DNA from: Treponema bryantii | GTDB taxonomy: Bacteria > Spirochaetota > Spirochaetia > Treponematales > Treponemataceae | Assembly: GCF_900111035.1 (NCBI RefSeq) | Contig: NZ_FOFU01000004.1 | Coordinates: forward strand, 186,001-250,000 | Direction: 5' to 3' | Length of the DNA: 64,000 bases | Part shown: in pieces, positions 27,616 to 36,347 of the stretch | How the letters are laid out: each line of letters starts with the position of its first letter | Numbering within the stretch: position 1 is the first letter of the stretch | Notes under the pieces: generated by a model | The model's database searches: none | The model's input: the letters and a program-made list of their open reading frames with translations, nothing else | Told to the model about the DNA's origin: nothing | Made by a program: the position numbers and the translations under genes

Positions 27616-28626
27616 ATGAAGTACAGCGTAGGAATTGGAACAACTAACCGTTGTAATTTTAATTGTCGTCATTGTTATTCACGTGAAGAGAAATTTTATG
27701 ATTTGACACTGGATGACATAAAGAAATTAGTTGAAAATATTGACATCTCATCAATAAATTTTGGTACTGGTGAAAATATTTTAAATCCGCATTTTTTGGA
27801 TATTATTTCGTATGTTCACGAAAAAAATATCAAAATGAGCTTAACATCCAACGGTTTTTCGATTTCAAAAATGACTGATGAACAACTTTCGTATTTTCAT
27901 GATATTGACATTTCATTGGATTTTGCGAATGAAGAAGAAAACGACAAAATGCGAGGAAAAGGTAGCTACAATTTTGCAATGACTGCTATTAAACGTTTAC
28001 AACAATTAGGCATTGAATGCTCAATCGTTAGTTGTTTAACAAATGAAAATTCACGTCAAATTGAATCTTTATATGATTTAGCACAATCTTTAAACTTAAA
28101 TTTCAGACTAAACATTTACAAAGCTGTTCACAATAAAACTCTAGCTCCAAATTACGAACAGTTCTGGAGTTTCTTTGAATGGCTTGTCGAAAAGAAATGC
28201 ATAGTTACATGTTCTGAACCTATTGTTTTAGCTGCTATTGATGGGGAACCATATTTTAAGGGATGTAACTGTGGACGCAATTCATTTAGAGTAACACCAT
28301 CAAGAAAAATAATTCCATGTGTTTACTGGAAAGATAGTGATATTACAATTGATGATATCGTACGTGATGGCGAAAATGCTATAAAACAGAGCAAAGAATT
28401 TGCAAAGATTCGTCAAATACCAGAATATTGTAAATCATGTGATAAGCTTGAATTATGTGAAGGCGGTTGTGCTTCACGTAGATTATACTCAAATTTTGAA
28501 GAACCTGATCCTTATTGTTTTAAATATCTTGGAAAAGAAAAACCATTTATAGACACTTCGTATTTTAGCAAAAGTGAACTTGTTCATGCAGGTTATCTTT
28601 GTACAACAATTTTAGGGAGAAAATAA
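27616..28626 (+). CDS. Radical SAM/SPASM protein 3
   Basis: 336 residues. Cluster motif CNFNCRHC (C13, C17, C20) near the N terminus. The usual GGEP is replaced by NFGTGENIL (G-T-G-E-N), and ISLDFANEEEND replaces the common SLDG. The C-terminal SPASM region is complete: KGCNCGRNSFRV, IIPCVYW, CKSCDKLELCEGGCASRR and a final DPYCF. AGGGG precedes the ATG by nine bases. Its stop abuts the ATG of the NDP-kinase-like gene, implying coupling. The altered GGEP region binds the SAM amino group in the family, so its loss of the canonical sequence is noteworthy but does not rule out activity. Confidence 0.9.
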   Translation: MKYSVGIGTTNRCNFNCRHCYSREEKFYDLTLDDIKKLVENIDISSINFGTGENILNPHFLDIISYVHEKNIKMSLTSNGFSISKMTDEQLSYFHDIDISLDFANEEENDKMRGKGSYNFAMTAIKRLQQLGIECSIVSCLTNENSRQIESLYDLAQSLNLNFRLNIYKAVHNKTLAPNYEQFWSFFEWLVEKKCIVTCSEPIVLAAIDGEPYFKGCNCGRNSFRVTPSRKIIPCVYWKDSDITIDDIVRDGENAIKQSKEFAKIRQIPEYCKSCDKLELCEGGCASRRLYSNFEEPDPYCFKYLGKEKPFIDTSYFSKSELVHAGYLCTTILGRK

Positions 28627-29688
28627 ATGGACAAAAAGGTGCTTGCAGAATATGGTTTTTTAATGGTACGACCCGATGCTTTTAAAAATAACCTAAGCAA
28701 TAGTATTTATCAAAATATTATTGAACGAGGCTTTTTTCTGACTGCAGCAAAGGTTTTGAAACTTACTCCACGTCAATTTGAAATGATTTACGAGCAAAAA
28801 GCTCATTTATTTGTGCCAAATCTTTGGCTGTTTGGAGATATATACCGCAACACTCCATGTGTGGCCATGGTATTTAAACGTAGTACAAACACCGATTCCC
28901 GTCCTGTTCCTGAAATTTTTGACACAATCAAAGGAAATTCTTCACCAATTGAGGGTGAACGAAAAGGTATTCGAGAAGAATATGGCAGAATTAGTTCTTT
29001 TCATGGAATTGTTCATTGCTCGGATTCGATTGAGGCATGCCTAAACGATCTGCAAGTTGTTTTTAGTGATTATGAACTTGATACTATCCTTAAAAATGAA
29101 TATTGTTTACAAAATAAACTCAAATCTGAAATTATTCATTTTTATTTAGAAAATGATGAAAACAAGATTAATAGTTTTGATATAGTGCAATTCAATTTGT
29201 ACTTAATCAAAAAGATTATATCAACTTTATGTGTGCGTTGCCTGACACAATTAGATGATGCTGATCTTTCTAAATTTGAAAATATTTTTGATAAATATGA
29301 ACAGATATCCTTAGAAGTTAATAAAATTTCAGATTTTTCTAAAAGAAAAAAAATATTTTCAGAATTTCAAAGAGACAATAAAGAACTTATTGATAGTCTT
29401 ATAAAGTGTCCTCTATATTTTAATACAGACAATTATAAAAGTGGAATTAATACATTTGAAACAAATGCATTAAAAAGTGATTTTACTCTATTAAAACTTT
29501 CAATTGCTATCCTAGGTGCATATGAAGGTTATAATAAACTTGATTGTTTTAAATTTTTATCAGTATTAGAACGAGGTGGTGTTTATTTAACTGAATGGCA
29601 ACAAAACATCTTACTAGCTGCACTTACAACTGATTTAAATGCTGATAGATATTGGGGTGGAAAACCATGTTATGAAATGGCAAAATAG
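28627..29688 (+). CDS. NDP-kinase-like domain fused to an unknown helical domain
   Basis: 353 residues, two parts. Residues about 9-147 read like a nucleoside diphosphate kinase: FLMVRPDAF matches the N-terminal IKPDA (Lys to Arg15), TPCVAMVF matches the central strand, GIREEYG matches GTIRGDF with R116, and GIVHCSDSIEACLNDL matches the NVIHGSDS helix with the phosphorylated His at H130. The Asn three before the His is Gly. Residues about 150-353 are mostly helical, with a C-terminal LSVLERGGVYLTEWQQN, and match nothing I know. It sits in the middle of the radical SAM operon. Nucleotide binding or phosphotransfer is an inference. GGGAG precedes the ATG. Confidence 0.7.
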   Translation: MDKKVLAEYGFLMVRPDAFKNNLSNSIYQNIIERGFFLTAAKVLKLTPRQFEMIYEQKAHLFVPNLWLFGDIYRNTPCVAMVFKRSTNTDSRPVPEIFDTIKGNSSPIEGERKGIREEYGRISSFHGIVHCSDSIEACLNDLQVVFSDYELDTILKNEYCLQNKLKSEIIHFYLENDENKINSFDIVQFNLYLIKKIISTLCVRCLTQLDDADLSKFENIFDKYEQISLEVNKISDFSKRKKIFSEFQRDNKELIDSLIKCPLYFNTDNYKSGINTFETNALKSDFTLLKLSIAILGAYEGYNKLDCFKFLSVLERGGVYLTEWQQNILLAALTTDLNADRYWGGKPCYEMAK

Positions 29689-29696
29689 AGGATTAA

Positions 29697-30842
29697 ATGA
29701 GAGACGTTGCTTTAAATATAAAAAAACTTGCTTTATTTAATTTTTTTACAGAAATAAAATTTTATTCCCCTATTATTGTTATTGTTTTAAATTCTTTTTT
29801 AGGAAATTATACAACATCAATGTCCATTCTTTCAGTGATGTCTCTAGCTGTAATTTTGATGGAATTTCCTACTGGTGTTCTGGGAGATTTAGCTGGAAAA
29901 AAAACTGCTACTATTTTAGGAGTAATATGCAACCTTATTGGTATCAGTTTATGGGCCTTATTTCCAGTTTACTGGAGTTTTATTACAGGTGCATTTCTTC
30001 TGGGAATAGCTACTGCTTTTTTTTCAGGAAATAATGAAGCTCTTTTATATGATTCCTTAAAAGAAAAAAATCTACAAGAAGAATTTCATGCATATTTAGG
30101 AAAAACAAATTATACAATGCAATTTGCTCTGGTTTTTGCAGCAATTCTATCAACAATTCTTGCAAAATACTCAATGAGACTCGTATTAATCCTTTCGATT
30201 TTTCCACAAATTATAAGCCTGATTATTGCATTTACTTTTGTTGATACAAAATGTAAGACGCAGGTAAAAAATCCATTTAAACATGTAGCTGCGGCATTAA
30301 AAAAAATGGCAAAAAATCGAAAATTAATTGGAATAATATTAGCAAAATCTTTACAGGAAGGCCTTTCCTCTTCTTCTTATCAGTTGCAATCAGTATTTTT
30401 TAACAGTTTATGTCCACTCTGGTTTATTGGAGTTTTACGCGGTTTATCTAATGTACTTGGTGCATTAAGTTTCTATTTTTCAGATAAAGTCTTCAAGAAA
30501 TTCTCAAAACGTATTTGTTTAATTGTCTGTAATCTATACGGACGTTTATCTAGTTTGCTTGCAATATTTATAAATACTATTATTTCACCATTTTTATTTA
30601 TTTCTTCTTCATTATTTTATGGAATTTCAACTGTAGCTAACAGTTCACTAATGCAAGCAGAATTTTCTGATGAAGAACGTGCAACAATGGGATCAATAAC
30701 ATCATTTATTGGTTCTATATTTATTGCAATACTTTCTATTTTGGTAGGTTATATCGCAGATAGATTTTCTGTTCGACATAGTCTTTATATTATTCAATTG
30801 TTTATGTTTTTACCATTATTTATTTATTGGAGGATTTTATGA
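29697..30842 (+). CDS. MFS transporter of the island operon
   Basis: 381 residues, about eleven to twelve hydrophobic helices in two halves. The MFS motif A region between helices 2 and 3 is visible (GVLGDLAGKKTATILG), preceded by MEFPTG. The sequence NNEALLYDSL after helix 4 is common in drug- or peptide-type MFS exporters found near peptide-modifying genes. It most likely exports the product of the operon, but uptake of a sugar precursor cannot be excluded. AGAGG before the ATG; its TGA overlaps the GH13 start codon (ATGA). Confidence 0.85.
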   Translation: MRDVALNIKKLALFNFFTEIKFYSPIIVIVLNSFLGNYTTSMSILSVMSLAVILMEFPTGVLGDLAGKKTATILGVICNLIGISLWALFPVYWSFITGAFLLGIATAFFSGNNEALLYDSLKEKNLQEEFHAYLGKTNYTMQFALVFAAILSTILAKYSMRLVLILSIFPQIISLIIAFTFVDTKCKTQVKNPFKHVAAALKKMAKNRKLIGIILAKSLQEGLSSSSYQLQSVFFNSLCPLWFIGVLRGLSNVLGALSFYFSDKVFKKFSKRICLIVCNLYGRLSSLLAIFINTIISPFLFISSSLFYGISTVANSSLMQAEFSDEERATMGSITSFIGSIFIAILSILVGYIADRFSVRHSLYIIQLFMFLPLFIYWRIL

Positions 30843-32644
30843 AAGAAAACATCGAATTGCTTAATGAAATTAGCAAAAATAACGTAAAAGGGTTTATAAA
30901 AAAATTTATAGACACTAATTTTTATACAGAACGGTATTTAGATGAATGTGTTGATATTATCGGAAATAACGATTTAAAAAAACTCGATAATATGAATATT
31001 TATGGAAAAGAATTAGCCTCAATAAGAGAGAAAAATAAACGAGAAGAACGTAAACAAGAAAAGTTTGCAGTTATTTACGAAATCTTTATCCGGCATTATG
31101 GAGCAACAGGTACAGATTTACAGTCGATAGGCAAATTAAAACATATAACTAAAGAAAAACTCATTGGGTTAAAAGAAATGGGAATTACTCATATTTGGCT
31201 CATGGGCTTACTTGATACAAATGTTTATCCATATATAAAGCAAGGATTAAAACCTCAGTGGATAAAGGGCGATATAGGTTCCCCATATTCGGTATTTAAT
31301 TACAAAAAAATAGATCCGCTATATTTAGACGAAACAGATACCGGTTTTGATGAGTTTGACAGACTTATAAAAGATGCAAACGAAGTTGGTATTAATATAA
31401 TGATTGACCTTGTACCAGCTCATACTTCCTGGTCGGTTGAAAATGACCGATGGATACCAAATCCAAATTTTGAATTTATTCCTTTTAGAACTGAAGGAAA
31501 AAATCATTACGTGGGACAATATTTGTTACCAAATCATGGTGGTATTGGCAAATTTAGATGGCGTGATACAGCAGAAATTGATTTTACTTATAATGATATC
31601 AACGATGCTAATTCCGTATATCGTTTGTTCGATGATATTGTTGCTTTTTGGCAAAGCAAAGGTATTAAAGGGTTTAGAACTGATGTTTCAGATGGATGCC
31701 CTGTAAGTTTTTGGGAATATATTATTTCAAACGCAAAAAAAAGAGACAACGATGTGTTCTTTCTTTGTGAAGCACTTTCAAGCTATGGAGATGGCTTGTC
31801 TTTCTTAGGTGAACTTAATTGTTTCGATTCTGTCTATAATTATCCATTTTACAACATTGTTCGCAATACAACTAAAGGAAACTGGGCTCAAGATTTATAC
31901 CAATATCCGTTTGACTATAATTTACAAGATTATTTTCCTAATACATTTCTTACATATTTTCAGTCACACCATGATACTAACCGAATTATGTCTGACAAAT
32001 ATTCTTACTCAAATATTCAATCAGATGCTGAAAAAGTTGAAATTGGATTATCTCATTTTGAATATTCAGTTCTTCGTTCTAACGGTCAGATTATGGTTTA
32101 TAACGGCGACGAAATTGGAGATTGTGGAAATATTGATGGAATAAGTCCGTTAAAAACTTATTATAGTTATAAAGAAGGGTTTGATAAATTATCACAAAAA
32201 AATGAGCGTGAACAAAAAATATTTAATCGCTATTCATATATTTTAAATTTTGCACACAAAGATATTATTAAATATGGTAGTTATATTAATCTATACGATA
32301 AGAATCATACCCAAAATGATAATTCAGAACGATTCTTCTACAATAAATACATTGATGCATTCATTCGATATTATCAAAATACAGTTTTACTTGTCATTTC
32401 AAATTTCAGCAGAGAAAGTAAAACAATATCTTTTGATATATCTCAACTTGCAAATATTGTAAAAGCAGAAAAATATATATTAACTGATATATCACCTGAC
32501 AAATCATGTAGAAAAGATATAGAGCTTTCGGAATGTATTGTTAACAAAACAATTAATCGCGAATCTTTAATTAGTGCTGATGCATTTACACTTGATTGTG
32601 CACCACACAAGGTTTATGTTTATGAAGTCAAAACTCTCAAATAA
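30839..32644 (+). CDS. Cytoplasmic GH13 alpha-amylase-family enzyme
   Basis: 601 residues from the ATG at 30839, which has GGAGG six bases upstream and overlaps the MFS stop. The TIM barrel carries all four family regions: I MIDLVPAHTSW (D190), II GFRTDVSDG (nucleophile D282), III FFLCEALSS (acid/base E311) and IV FQSHHDTNRIM (D379). About 75 extra residues precede the barrel and a small beta domain follows. No signal peptide. The family includes hydrolases, transglucosylases and phosphorylases; the sequence does not say which. A transferase that builds a glycosylated product would fit the neighbours, but that is speculation. Confidence 0.92.
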   Translation: MKENIELLNEISKNNVKGFIKKFIDTNFYTERYLDECVDIIGNNDLKKLDNMNIYGKELASIREKNKREERKQEKFAVIYEIFIRHYGATGTDLQSIGKLKHITKEKLIGLKEMGITHIWLMGLLDTNVYPYIKQGLKPQWIKGDIGSPYSVFNYKKIDPLYLDETDTGFDEFDRLIKDANEVGINIMIDLVPAHTSWSVENDRWIPNPNFEFIPFRTEGKNHYVGQYLLPNHGGIGKFRWRDTAEIDFTYNDINDANSVYRLFDDIVAFWQSKGIKGFRTDVSDGCPVSFWEYIISNAKKRDNDVFFLCEALSSYGDGLSFLGELNCFDSVYNYPFYNIVRNTTKGNWAQDLYQYPFDYNLQDYFPNTFLTYFQSHHDTNRIMSDKYSYSNIQSDAEKVEIGLSHFEYSVLRSNGQIMVYNGDEIGDCGNIDGISPLKTYYSYKEGFDKLSQKNEREQKIFNRYSYILNFAHKDIIKYGSYINLYDKNHTQNDNSERFFYNKYIDAFIRYYQNTVLLVISNFSRESKTISFDISQLANIVKAEKYILTDISPDKSCRKDIELSECIVNKTINRESLISADAFTLDCAPHKVYVYEVKTLK

Positions 32645-33704
32645 AAATGTTTCCTTTAGCTTCGTAATACCCTGTTATGAGAGACATGAACTTTTAACAA
32701 ACACCCTTAACTCTATTGCTAAACAAAAAGATGTAGATTTTGCAGATATTGAAGTTATTTTAATTGACGATGGTAGTTCCGTGTTTTATGATGTTCGTCT
32801 TCTGGAAATACCATTTGAAATTAAATATGTGTATTTAAAACGCACTAAATCATCATGCAGGTCTAAAGCTCGTAATCAAGGTATAAAGTTAGCAAAAAAT
32901 GATGTAATTGTATTTATAGATAGTGATGTAATTATACCAGAAATGTATTTATTCAATTTAAAAAAATACTTTTTAGCGTGTAAAAACAGTGTAGTCATAG
33001 GAACACGGCTTTTACTTAATGATACTATTAGTATAAAAGAACTTGATATAGATACAATAAAATCAAATTCTGATTTTTTTGAATTCCGGCACAAAGTTTT
33101 AGCTCGATATTCGTTCAACTCTAATTGTATAAGATTTCCCTGGCTTTTAAGTTTTACTTGTAATTTAGCAGTAAGCAGAAATGCACTTATCAAAACTGGA
33201 GGCTTTGATGAAGGTTTTAAAAATTGGGGTATTGAAGATACTGAAATATCATATAGGCTTTATAAAAATGGTGTAAAGTTTTATATAGCCCATGATACAG
33301 AAGTAATTCATCAATATCATAAATCAGATTCAATAAATTCTGATGAATATATAAAAGCTAACTTTACGTATTTTTGCAAATTGCACCCAGAAGTAATAAA
33401 AAAAATCAACCGTGATGATTTATTAGGCATGTTTTTAGCAAAAGTATCGGTACATAAAGCTTTAAATAATTTAAAAAACAAAAAGGAAAGAAACTTAGAA
33501 TTAAATGAAAACACAAAAAAAATAAAGATTTTCCTATATGTTATACTTTGTATCTTACAGAATAAAAAATTAAATGTATATGATAAAACAGTGAACGGAG
33601 ATTTTTCTATATTTGTTCAAAACTTTCCTTTGTTTAATATCTATTATTATCCAGTTGAAGTACGTCCGTATTTACAAATGTATAAGTTTGAATATCACTG
33701 TTAA
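32622..33704 (+). CDS. GT2 glycosyltransferase with GT7C-like acceptor region
   Basis: 360 residues from the ATG at 32622, which overlaps the GH13 3' end by 23 bp; an upstream in-frame start would not fit the family N terminus. GT-A fold: FSFVIPCYERHELL, ILIDDGSS, metal-binding D100-S-D102 in FIDSDV, and GGFDEGFKNWGIEDTEIS (GIED 203-206), the pattern of polypeptide-GalNAc and chondroitin-type transferases where E/D act in catalysis. The C-terminal 110 residues are Lys-rich and helical. It likely transfers a sugar from a nucleotide donor to a small or peptide acceptor made by the operon. Last gene before the terminator. Confidence 0.88.
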   Translation: MKSKLSNKNVSFSFVIPCYERHELLTNTLNSIAKQKDVDFADIEVILIDDGSSVFYDVRLLEIPFEIKYVYLKRTKSSCRSKARNQGIKLAKNDVIVFIDSDVIIPEMYLFNLKKYFLACKNSVVIGTRLLLNDTISIKELDIDTIKSNSDFFEFRHKVLARYSFNSNCIRFPWLLSFTCNLAVSRNALIKTGGFDEGFKNWGIEDTEISYRLYKNGVKFYIAHDTEVIHQYHKSDSINSDEYIKANFTYFCKLHPEVIKKINRDDLLGMFLAKVSVHKALNNLKNKKERNLELNENTKKIKIFLYVILCILQNKKLNVYDKTVNGDFSIFVQNFPLFNIYYYPVEVRPYLQMYKFEYHC

Positions 33705-33746
33705 AAGTTCAATAAATAAACTATTGTAAAAAAAATGAAAAAGGCC

Positions 33747-33798
33747 CCGAGTTTGATATGTACCCCCTTTTCTGGACAAACAGAAAGGGGGTATTTTT
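33747..33798 (+). terminator. Strong hairpin terminator, possibly built from an IS end
   Basis: TACCCCCTTTTCTG, six-base loop, CAGAAAGGGGGTA, then TTTTT. It closes the island operon 57 bp after the glycosyltransferase stop. The left part (TTTGATATGTACCCCC with TCTGGACA) resembles terminal sequences I associate with IS3-group elements, so it may be an insertion-sequence remnant; no transposase ORF is present. A second AT-rich hairpin follows (33815-33839). Confidence 0.75.
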
Positions 33799-33887
33799 AA
33801 GAGATATTTTTTAGTTCTTATTTTTTACAAAAATAAGAAAGTTTATTTGTTTCAATAAAAAAATTAATTTTATGATATACTCAATTT

Positions 33888-34232
33888 ATGAGAAAATTGC
33901 ACCCGCTAGACATTATTTTTGTAGTATCAGTTCTCGGGCTTGGTATATTCCTTACAGTCAAAAGTGTTTCTCACAAAGGAAGTGTTTTTTCTATAAAAGC
34001 AGACGGCAACCGATACGAATATTCTTGAAAGAAGGACGGAATCTATAAAGTAAGAGGCGCAACGGGTATTACAACCTTTGAGATAAAAGATGGACGCGTT
34101 CGTATTATTGATTCTCCGTGTCCTAATAAAACATGTGTTAATCAGGGCTGGCACTCGCCTCTTGTCTGTCTTCCAAACAATGTAATAATCACTCTCGAAG
34201 AAGAAGGAGAATTTGATACAATCTCGGAATAA
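33888..34232 (+). pseudogene. NusG domain II protein, interrupted by an in-frame TGA
   Basis: Starting at ATG 33888 the frame encodes an N-terminal membrane helix (DIIFVVSVLGLGIFLTV), then VFSIKADGNRYEYS, then TGA at 34026-34028 (codon 47), and continues without further stops as KKDGIYKVRGATGITTFEIKDG and IDSPCPNKTCVNQGW to TAA at 34232. The whole 114-codon frame matches small NusG-II exported proteins with their CPNKxC pair. These are often encoded with a Gx-type membrane protein and ApbE, as here. At the TGA other members have a hydrophobic residue, so a TTA-to-TGA nonsense change is the simplest reading. A TATACT lies six bases before the ATG. Confidence 0.8.
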
Positions 34233-35213
34233 ATCTCTAGCATACTTAAACGCAATTACCCTTCTTTTATCTTATGTAGAAATGATTCTACCGAGATTCG
34301 TTCCTTTTTTCAGACTAGGACTGACAAACTCTGTAATTCTTTTGGCTCTGGATTTAGATTTCGGACCTTTTCTAATTCTTGCAGTACTAAAGGCAGCTGC
34401 TGCTTCTCTTATGGGAGGCACTTTATTTTCTCCATTCTTTTTGATTTCTCTGTTTCAGTCAGTTGTAAGTGCTCTTGTAATGAGACTGTTATATAAACTG
34501 ATTTCAAAGAAAGCCGTCAGCATTTTCGGAATTTCTATCGCCGGCTCTGCTATCAGTGCTGTCATTCAGATTGGGCTGGCCTCACTTTACATTGGAAACA
34601 GAACCTTTAGCCTTCTGGGGCCCATGCTGATTTTTTAATACGGCAAGCGGAATTATTACGGCCCTGTTCAGTGAAAAATTCGGAATAAAAGAGAGTATAA
34701 GAGATATTGATGAAAACAAACTTGTAGAAGATGTGGTTGTGCCGGAAATCTCAGAAAATACTGAGGGACACCCCGCCACCAGTCTGCTTTTTGCAGTGGT
34801 TCTTCTGGTACTTTCTGCATCTCTGTTCTTTATAAAAGATCTCAGAGTTCTCGGCGGGGCTTTCCTCGCAGCCCTTCTTGCCCAGGCGACTCATATTCAA
34901 AAGAAAAATCTTTTTATTACCCCACCTTTCGTTATGGCTGTTTATCTTTATATCAGCAGGCTTTGAGGTACTGCTCAAAGTATGGAATATCTCTATAACG
35001 CAGGGAGCACTTTTTATGGCCGCACAGAAAGCCCTCACCCTCTCAACAGTAAGTGCACTGAGTCAGTGCGCCGTAAGTCTAAAGCCTTCTCCAAATACTC
35101 TGCTTGGCCAGACTCTTGCGTACTACAGGCAGATGAGCGACCGCTACCGTAAATCAGAAGGATCATTTTTCAAAAGAATCAGCTGTGCACTCAACACGGG
35201 AAAAATCAGTTAG
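34213..35213 (+). pseudogene. Gx-family membrane transporter-like protein, two frameshifts
   Basis: The reading frame starts at TTG 34213 (GGAG just upstream) and runs to a stop at 34638 (residues like RFVPFFRLGLTNSVILLAL and KAAAASLMGGTLFSPFF). Sequence similarity then jumps to the next frame at AAT 34637: dropping one T from the TTTTTT run at 34631-34636 restores NTASGIITALFSEKF and onward. A second shift, between about 34850 and 34960, moves to a third frame carrying SAGFEVLLKVWNISITQGALF and the C terminus, ending at 35213. Reassembled, it is a membrane protein of about 330 residues of the Gx/heptaprenyl-synthase-component-I-like family. The 3' end overlaps the convergent apbE by 51 bp. 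Confidence 0.75.
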
Positions 35214-36188
35214 AGGTTCAATAAAACCACGGAGTCCCGCACTGTAAATAAGTTCCCGTTCTTTTGTAACAAGCACAAAATCAAAATCAGTATTAGCCTT
35301 GTAAAAATCTATCGCGTCATCTTTTCCCATAACAAAAAGAGCAGTACTTAAAGCATCTGCATATTTTCCGCTTTCACAGACAATTGTTACACTTTCAAGA
35401 TTGCTGTTGCTCGGACAGCCAGTTTTCGGATCAAAGATATGAATATAACGCACACCGTCTTTTTCAAAATATCGCTCATAGCCACCGCTTGTAACAACTG
35501 CCTTTGACTCAACACTAAGGGCTGCAGCAGCACCGCCTTCCCACGGATTTTTAATTCCAACACGCCATAAACTTCCATCCGGCTTTTTTCCAACCGCCTG
35601 AATATTTCCGCCAAAATCAAGCAGTGCAGATTTTATTCCGTTTGATTTTAATATTTCCACAGCCTTATCTGCTGCATAACCTTTTCCAACAGCTCCAAAA
35701 TCAAGCTCCATTCTATCAGAAAGCAAAAGGCCTGCAGTATTGCATTCTACCTTCGAAAAATCCGTATTCAAAAGAAGTTCCTGAACACGTTCTGGCGAAG
35801 GAACCTTGTACTCTTCTGTAGTAAAGCCCCACTCCCGGATAACAGGATAAAGCGCAGGATTGAAAGCACCACCGGTGCGTAAATACATCTGTTTTGAAAA
35901 ATCCAGAAGTTCTGAAAGTTCCGGATTTACAGGCGCATCAAGTATTTTATTATGATTTAACTGATACACATCACTATCAGTAAGCGTAGTAGACAAAATA
36001 CCTTCCAGCTCACACACCTTTTCCTGAATTTCACGGCATACATTCTTCCCCTTCTTTGAAGAACTCGAATAAATACTGACAGTCATATACGTATTCATGG
36101 CTGTAAAACTTTCTGAAGTTTTAACCTGACCGCAGGAAATAAAAAGAAAAGAAATATAAAGGAAAATTACAAATGTATTTTTGTTCAC
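35163..36188 (-). CDS. apbE: FAD:protein FMN transferase lipoprotein (ApbE/Ftp)
   Basis: Attaches FMN to Thr/Ser of exported flavoproteins (Rnf/Nqr type and others); the Treponema pallidum homologue Ftp is also an FAD pyrophosphatase. 341 residues with a lipobox ending FISC (Cys19). Family motifs: TAMNTYMTVSIY, LDFGAVGKGYAADKAVE, ALLDFGGNIQAVG, GGYERYF, HIFDPKTG and the metal-binding KYADALSTALFVMG. It is intact, although the adjacent NusG-II and Gx genes that commonly accompany it are broken. Confidence 0.95.
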   Translation of the reverse strand: MNKNTFVIFLYISFLFISCGQVKTSESFTAMNTYMTVSIYSSSSKKGKNVCREIQEKVCELEGILSTTLTDSDVYQLNHNKILDAPVNPELSELLDFSKQMYLRTGGAFNPALYPVIREWGFTTEEYKVPSPERVQELLLNTDFSKVECNTAGLLLSDRMELDFGAVGKGYAADKAVEILKSNGIKSALLDFGGNIQAVGKKPDGSLWRVGIKNPWEGGAAAALSVESKAVVTSGGYERYFEKDGVRYIHIFDPKTGCPSNSNLESVTIVCESGKYADALSTALFVMGKDDAIDFYKANTDFDFVLVTKERELIYSAGLRGFIEPLTDFSRVECTADSFEK

Positions 36189-36266
36189 AAAAAAAATCTA
36201 ACAAATCCACAGAATGTAATCAATAAGTTTTCAGTAAAAAAAACAAATTTGTTAGTTAAAACTTAC

Positions 36267-36295
36267 TTGTTTAACATAAAACATTAGGATATATT
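36267..36295 (+). promoter_or_regulatory. Promoter of the Tp47-like lipoprotein gene
   Basis: TTGTTT (36267-36272), 17 bp, TATATT (36290-36295), with a leader of about 45 bases ending in GAGGTAATAAA before the ATG. Confidence 0.6.
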
Positions 36296-36347
36296 AGTTT
36301 TAGTTAGTATCACCTAACTTTATTTCATAACAATTCGAGGTAATAAA

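Noticed and set aside
33720-33850. Complete insertion sequence at the island edge
   Set aside because: There is no transposase frame and only one possible end; only a remnant can be argued.
34026-34028. In-frame TGA in the NusG-II gene as selenocysteine
   Set aside because: No stem-loop of SECIS type is evident after the TGA, the position is not a redox site in the family, and the neighbouring gene is also broken. Nonsense mutation is simpler.
34631-34638. Programmed frameshift at the T6 run in the Gx gene
   Set aside because: A slippery run is present, but a second shift without such a run is needed further on, so decay or sequence error fits better.
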